64,000 nucleotides of DNA. It comes from Rhodopseudomonas sp. P2A-2r. Lineage in GTDB: Bacteria; Pseudomonadota; Alphaproteobacteria; Rhizobiales; Xanthobacteraceae. Location of the stretch: NCBI RefSeq assembly GCF_026015985.1, contig NZ_CP110389.1, positions 3,194,001 to 3,258,000 on the forward strand, written 5' to 3'. Below, piece by piece: positions 61,454 through 64,000 of this stretch. Within the stretch, counting starts at the first letter, position 1. Each line of letters begins with the position of its first letter. The notes below the pieces were generated by a model. The model was not told the DNA's origin and made no database searches. It saw nothing but the letters and a program-made list of their open reading frames with translations. The translations under genes were made by a program, and so were the position numbers.

Positions 61454-61646
61454 CGTGGGCGCACGGCCGCTGCGGTCGGGACCCTGGCAGCCGCGTGGCG
61501 CCGCACCGTTCGCCAACGGATTCAATTGGACGCATCTTGCGCAGGAATCGCTAAAGCAAAGCCGCTACTGCGTGGGGCCCGCCCAACGCCGGCGTGCGGC
61601 CGCAGGCCACCGCGGCAAGCTCCCAACCACCAGTCAAGGACCCCTG

Positions 61647-62267
61647 ATGAAACGTGCTATCGCTATCGCTGCCTTCACGCTGCTTTCCAATGTCGCCGTC
61701 GCAGCCGCCGAGCAGCGCCTGCCGACGATCCCTCCGGCGCAATATACCGAGGACCAGAAGAAGGCCGCCGCCGACTTCCTGGCCGCGCGCAAGACTCCGG
61801 TGTTCGGCCCGTTCGAGGCGCTGATGCATTCGCCGGAAGTGATGACCCAGGCGCGTTCCATGGGCGACTATCTGCGCTTCAGGTCGTCGCTGGGAAACAC
61901 CCTCAGCGAACTGGTGATCCTGATCACCGCGCGGCAGTGGACCCAGGACTTCGAATGGCAGTTCCATTATCCGATCGCGCTGAAGGCCGGCATCCGCAAG
62001 GAGATCGCCGATGCCATCGCCGATGGCCGCCGCCCCACCGGCATGAGCGAGGATGAAGAGATCGTCTATGATTTCTCCACCGAGCTGCACACCAGCAAGC
62101 GGGTCTCCGATGCCACCTTTGCCCGCGCCGACAAGCGGTTCGGCAAGCGCGGCGTCGTCGATCTGACCGGCATCAATGCCTATTACACACTGCTGGCGAT
62201 GCAGATGAACGTCGCGCGCTACCAGGCGCCGTCGGATGTGCCGAAACTGACCCGCTTCCCGGAATAG
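61647..62267 (+). CDS. Exported carboxymuconolactone decarboxylase-family protein
   Basis: A 206-residue protein with a signal peptide (MKRAIAIAAFTLLSNVAVAA, cleavage near AAA-EQR) and a CMD/AhpD-like domain (LGNTLSELVILITARQWTQD, EWQFHYPIALKAGI). The CxxC of AhpD peroxidase is absent, so a lactone-decarboxylase-like or unknown activity is more likely. AAGGA lies seven bases before the ATG. An exported member of this usually cytoplasmic family is mildly unusual but common among rhizobia. Confidence 0.88.
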   Translation: MKRAIAIAAFTLLSNVAVAAAEQRLPTIPPAQYTEDQKKAAADFLAARKTPVFGPFEALMHSPEVMTQARSMGDYLRFRSSLGNTLSELVILITARQWTQDFEWQFHYPIALKAGIRKEIADAIADGRRPTGMSEDEEIVYDFSTELHTSKRVSDATFARADKRFGKRGVVDLTGINAYYTLLAMQMNVARYQAPSDVPKLTRFPE

Positions 62268-62326
62268 CTGCGGCAAGCGCCGTCGCTGGCGATTTTGATG
62301 CTGCGGTCTATAATGAATCTGACAAA

Positions 62327-62358
62327 CCAAACCCTGCGGTCGAACCGCGGGGTTTTTT
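62327..62358 (+). terminator. Rho-independent terminator
   Basis: ACCCTGCGGT and ACCGCGGGGT form a 10-bp stem (one G-U) with a CGA loop, followed by six T residues, about 60 bases after the CMD-family gene. Confidence 0.9.
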
Positions 62359-62379
62359 GGATCAGAGGGGATCGAGGGG

Positions 62380-62802
62380 ATGACAAGGCGACATTTTCCG
62401 GCCTCGGCGGTGCTTTGGATGGCCATCGCGGCCGGCGGCGCGCCGGCAATCGCTGCCGAACAGTGCACGGTCGGCGGCGATGCAAAGGGCGCTGACTTCG
62501 TCGGCGCCGTCACCAAGGCGCTCGACACCGCCTGGAGCTGTGAAGGCGCCTACAAGATCTTCGAGACCTGCCAGCTCGGCTCATCCGGCGACAACGCGCT
62601 GTCGACCATCGTGCTGTCCAAATGCGAACCGCGGTTCCAGGCCAGGGCCACGCCGGCGGTCAAGGCCGCCTATCAGAAGGCGCGCGAAAAATGCAGCCAG
62701 ATCGCCGAGAAGAATCAGGGCTCCATGTATCAGGGCCAGGCCGCGGTTTGCGTGGCCCGCGCCAGCCGTGATTTCGCAGCCAAGTACGGCGCGAAGCGGT
62801 AG
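62380..62802 (+). CDS. Exported Cys-containing protein, unknown
   Basis: A 140-residue protein. The signal peptide (AVLWMAIAAGGAPAIAA) is followed by EQCTVGGDAKGADFVGAV and five further cysteines (SCEGAY, TCQLG, KCEPRF, KCSQI, VCVARA), an even number of six overall that could form disulfides in the periplasm. GAGGGG abuts the ATG. I recognise no family. Confidence 0.8.
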   Translation: MTRRHFPASAVLWMAIAAGGAPAIAAEQCTVGGDAKGADFVGAVTKALDTAWSCEGAYKIFETCQLGSSGDNALSTIVLSKCEPRFQARATPAVKAAYQKAREKCSQIAEKNQGSMYQGQAAVCVARASRDFAAKYGAKR

Positions 62803-62894
62803 CGGCGCGTCTGAACGCGATGCTCTCTTGAACCTAGGCTCGGTCGAGGACGACTGACGTGTATCCGACACATGTCGCCGTCGCCGAGGTCACG

Positions 62895-63080
62895 ATGACG
62901 TTTGAAACCGCCAAGTGCTTCTGGTGCGGAACAACCTTGCTGAAGGACGCGGCGACCTGTCCGAGCTGCGGCGGCGACCAGAAAACCAATGCGCGCGCCG
63001 ATCCGTATCAGCCGCGGGTGATGATTGCAGTCGGCCTTGCCGCCGCCGTTCTGGTTGTCTGGAACTGGCTCAAGGCATAG
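62895..63080 (+). CDS. Zinc-ribbon membrane-anchored small protein
   Basis: A 61-residue protein. The N-terminal half has two CxxC pairs (CFWCGTTLL, CPSCGGD), a rubredoxin/zinc-ribbon pattern, and the C-terminal half has one transmembrane helix (VMIAVGLAAAVLVVWNWL). Start at MTFETAK (62895); an ATG at 62859 is also in frame. Function unknown. Confidence 0.75.
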   Translation: MTFETAKCFWCGTTLLKDAATCPSCGGDQKTNARADPYQPRVMIAVGLAAAVLVVWNWLKA

Positions 63081-63140
63081 CTGCGACGGCCTCACTCACC
63101 TCCATCGAAAGCCGCTCCGGCACATTCTGCAAGGACCGCC

Positions 63141-63695
63141 ATGTCTTCCGTTGTCGACGAAGGATTCTCCTACTCGGTCGATTTGACGCCAGAGGATTAC
63201 CGGCAACTGTTCGTCCAGATCGGGCGACGGCAGCAACGGCAGACGACGTCAAAGCGGATCTATCTCGTGGCAGTTCTCGCTGCGGTACCGGTCGCACTCG
63301 TTCTTGGCGCAATGAGCACGGTCATGACCCGTCAGGGCAATGGCGCGGCGGTTGCCATGCTTTGCGCGCTGGCATTTCTGCTTGGAATTCAGGCCATGTC
63401 GTCGGCATTCAGCTTCACGCATGCGCGCTCCCTGCAGCAATTGGCATCTAGCGCGGCGCGCGACTGGCCCTCCGCGTCGATGTGCGTCGATGCCGACGGC
63501 GTCAGGATCAGCGGTCATCAGACACTGACTGAATGGCGCTGGCCCGCGATCGCGGAGGTCAGCGTTGAAGATGGCGCGTTGCTGTTCTGGAGCGGCACGC
63601 TGTATGCAATGCGCATACCCGGCCGTGTGTTTGCGACGGTGGCGGAGCGCGACGCGGTTCATGCCTATGCACGCAGCCGCATCGCGCCCGGATGA
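63141..63695 (+). CDS. YcxB-like membrane protein
   Basis: A 184-residue protein. A polar N-terminus (FSYSVDLTPEDYRQLFVQIG) leads to two transmembrane helices (IYLVAVLAAVPVALVLGAM, AVAMLCALAFLLGIQAMSSA). The C-terminal domain (SMCVDADGVRISG, WRWPAIAEVSVEDGALLFW) resembles the YcxB-like/PH-like domain with its bulky-residue wall. No function known. Confidence 0.75.
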   Translation: MSSVVDEGFSYSVDLTPEDYRQLFVQIGRRQQRQTTSKRIYLVAVLAAVPVALVLGAMSTVMTRQGNGAAVAMLCALAFLLGIQAMSSAFSFTHARSLQQLASSAARDWPSASMCVDADGVRISGHQTLTEWRWPAIAEVSVEDGALLFWSGTLYAMRIPGRVFATVAERDAVHAYARSRIAPG

Positions 63696-63719
63696 TGTAT
63701 GCGAGGTGCGGGCGGCGGC

Positions 63720-64000
63720 TCACTGCACCTCCATCTTCAACCCTTCCTTGTCGATGATGGTTTTGAACTTCGCCGTCTCGGCCTCGACGAAGCCTGAGAA
63801 CTGCGCCGGCGTGCCGTAGTCCGAGACGGCACCCATGGCGGTGATGGTCTTCTGGGTGTCGGCGCGCGCCAACAGCACCTTGATCTCGGCGTTCAGCGCA
63901 TCGACGGCCGCAGCCGGCGCGCCCTTCGGATAGAATACGCCGAACCACGACGAGACATCGAAGCTGGCCAGTTCCGGCGCGGTCTCGCGCATGGCCGGGA
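63720..64000 (-). CDS. Bug/TctC-family tripartite tricarboxylate transporter binding protein, 3' end
   Basis: Only the C-terminal 93 or so residues lie in the window; the gene continues beyond 64000. The visible part (ASFDVSSWFGVFYPKGAPAA, VSDYGTPAQFSGFVEAETAK, ending LKMEVQ) is typical of the periplasmic binding proteins of TTT-type carboxylate uptake systems. Ligand and genomic partners are out of view. Confidence 0.88.
   Translation of the reverse strand, partial: PAMRETAPELASFDVSSWFGVFYPKGAPAAAVDALNAEIKVLLARADTQKTITAMGAVSDYGTPAQFSGFVEAETAKFKTIIDKEGLKMEVQ

Overview
The window is a high-GC chromosomal segment from an alphaproteobacterium of the Bradyrhizobium / Rhodopseudomonas / Nitrobacter / Afipia group (Nitrobacteraceae). 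This rests on the porin sequence, the Mg-type HemB, the conserved gene orders rpoZ-rsh-pdxJ-acpS-lepB-rnc-era-recO-parC and glyA-nrdR-ribD-ribE-ribH-nusB-thiL-hppA, and the many short intergenic palindromic repeats typical of that group. I see no plasmid, phage or CRISPR signature.

Layout. 1-3160: tRNA-Ser(GCU), then a porin with a 690-base upstream region and a strong terminator. 3160-9455: lytic transglycosylase, dapA, mscL, smpB, a peroxiredoxin, a family-5-type uracil-DNA glycosylase and a NYN-domain protein. 9456-24530: a housekeeping block running from rpoZ and the ppGpp enzyme rsh to signal peptidase, RNase III, Era, RecO and ParC, with an AI-2E-type permease, several small membrane proteins and a relic of the recO 5' end. 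24700-32000: a CNNM/CBS protein, an RND efflux pair and an MFS transporter. 31970-36190: an arsenic-resistance region. One arm reads leftward (arsR, a Cys-tailed flavoprotein, MFS) and the other rightward (arsR, LMW-phosphatase-type arsC, acr3, glutaredoxin-type arsC); the two arms diverge from a shared operator region. 36196-43355: a class III cyclase, a polar amino-acid ABC transporter, small unknown genes, an MFS exporter and mntH behind a candidate Mur/Fur site. 43448-49111: bpt, an RDD protein, hemB, an LdtR-like regulator with a structured upstream region, and small unknown genes. 49120-51180: a degraded IS110-family element and a long non-coding repeat block. 51186-64000: GST, threonine aldolase, glyA, nrdR, the riboflavin genes, nusB, thiL, hppA, small secreted or membrane proteins, and the 3' end of a Bug/TctC-type binding protein.

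The clearest unusual pattern is a set of single-base reading-frame breaks in genes whose two halves together make a full family member: rpoZ (+1), a small membrane protein (+1), a CNNM/CBS protein (-1, G run), the arsenic flavoprotein (-1, T run), the ABC ATPase (+1), the IS110 transposase (+1, C run) and probably the 5' end of threonine aldolase (-1, C run). Several lie in homopolymers, so consensus-sequence error is the first explanation to test. If they are real, the strain has lost or truncated several functions.

The most interesting biology is the arsenic cluster, with its Cys-rich-tailed flavoprotein, two unrelated arsenate reductases and two divergent ArsRs; the IS110 element, whose upstream non-coding region could encode a bridge RNA; the recO relic beside an unknown gene; and the nested inverted repeats ahead of ldtR.
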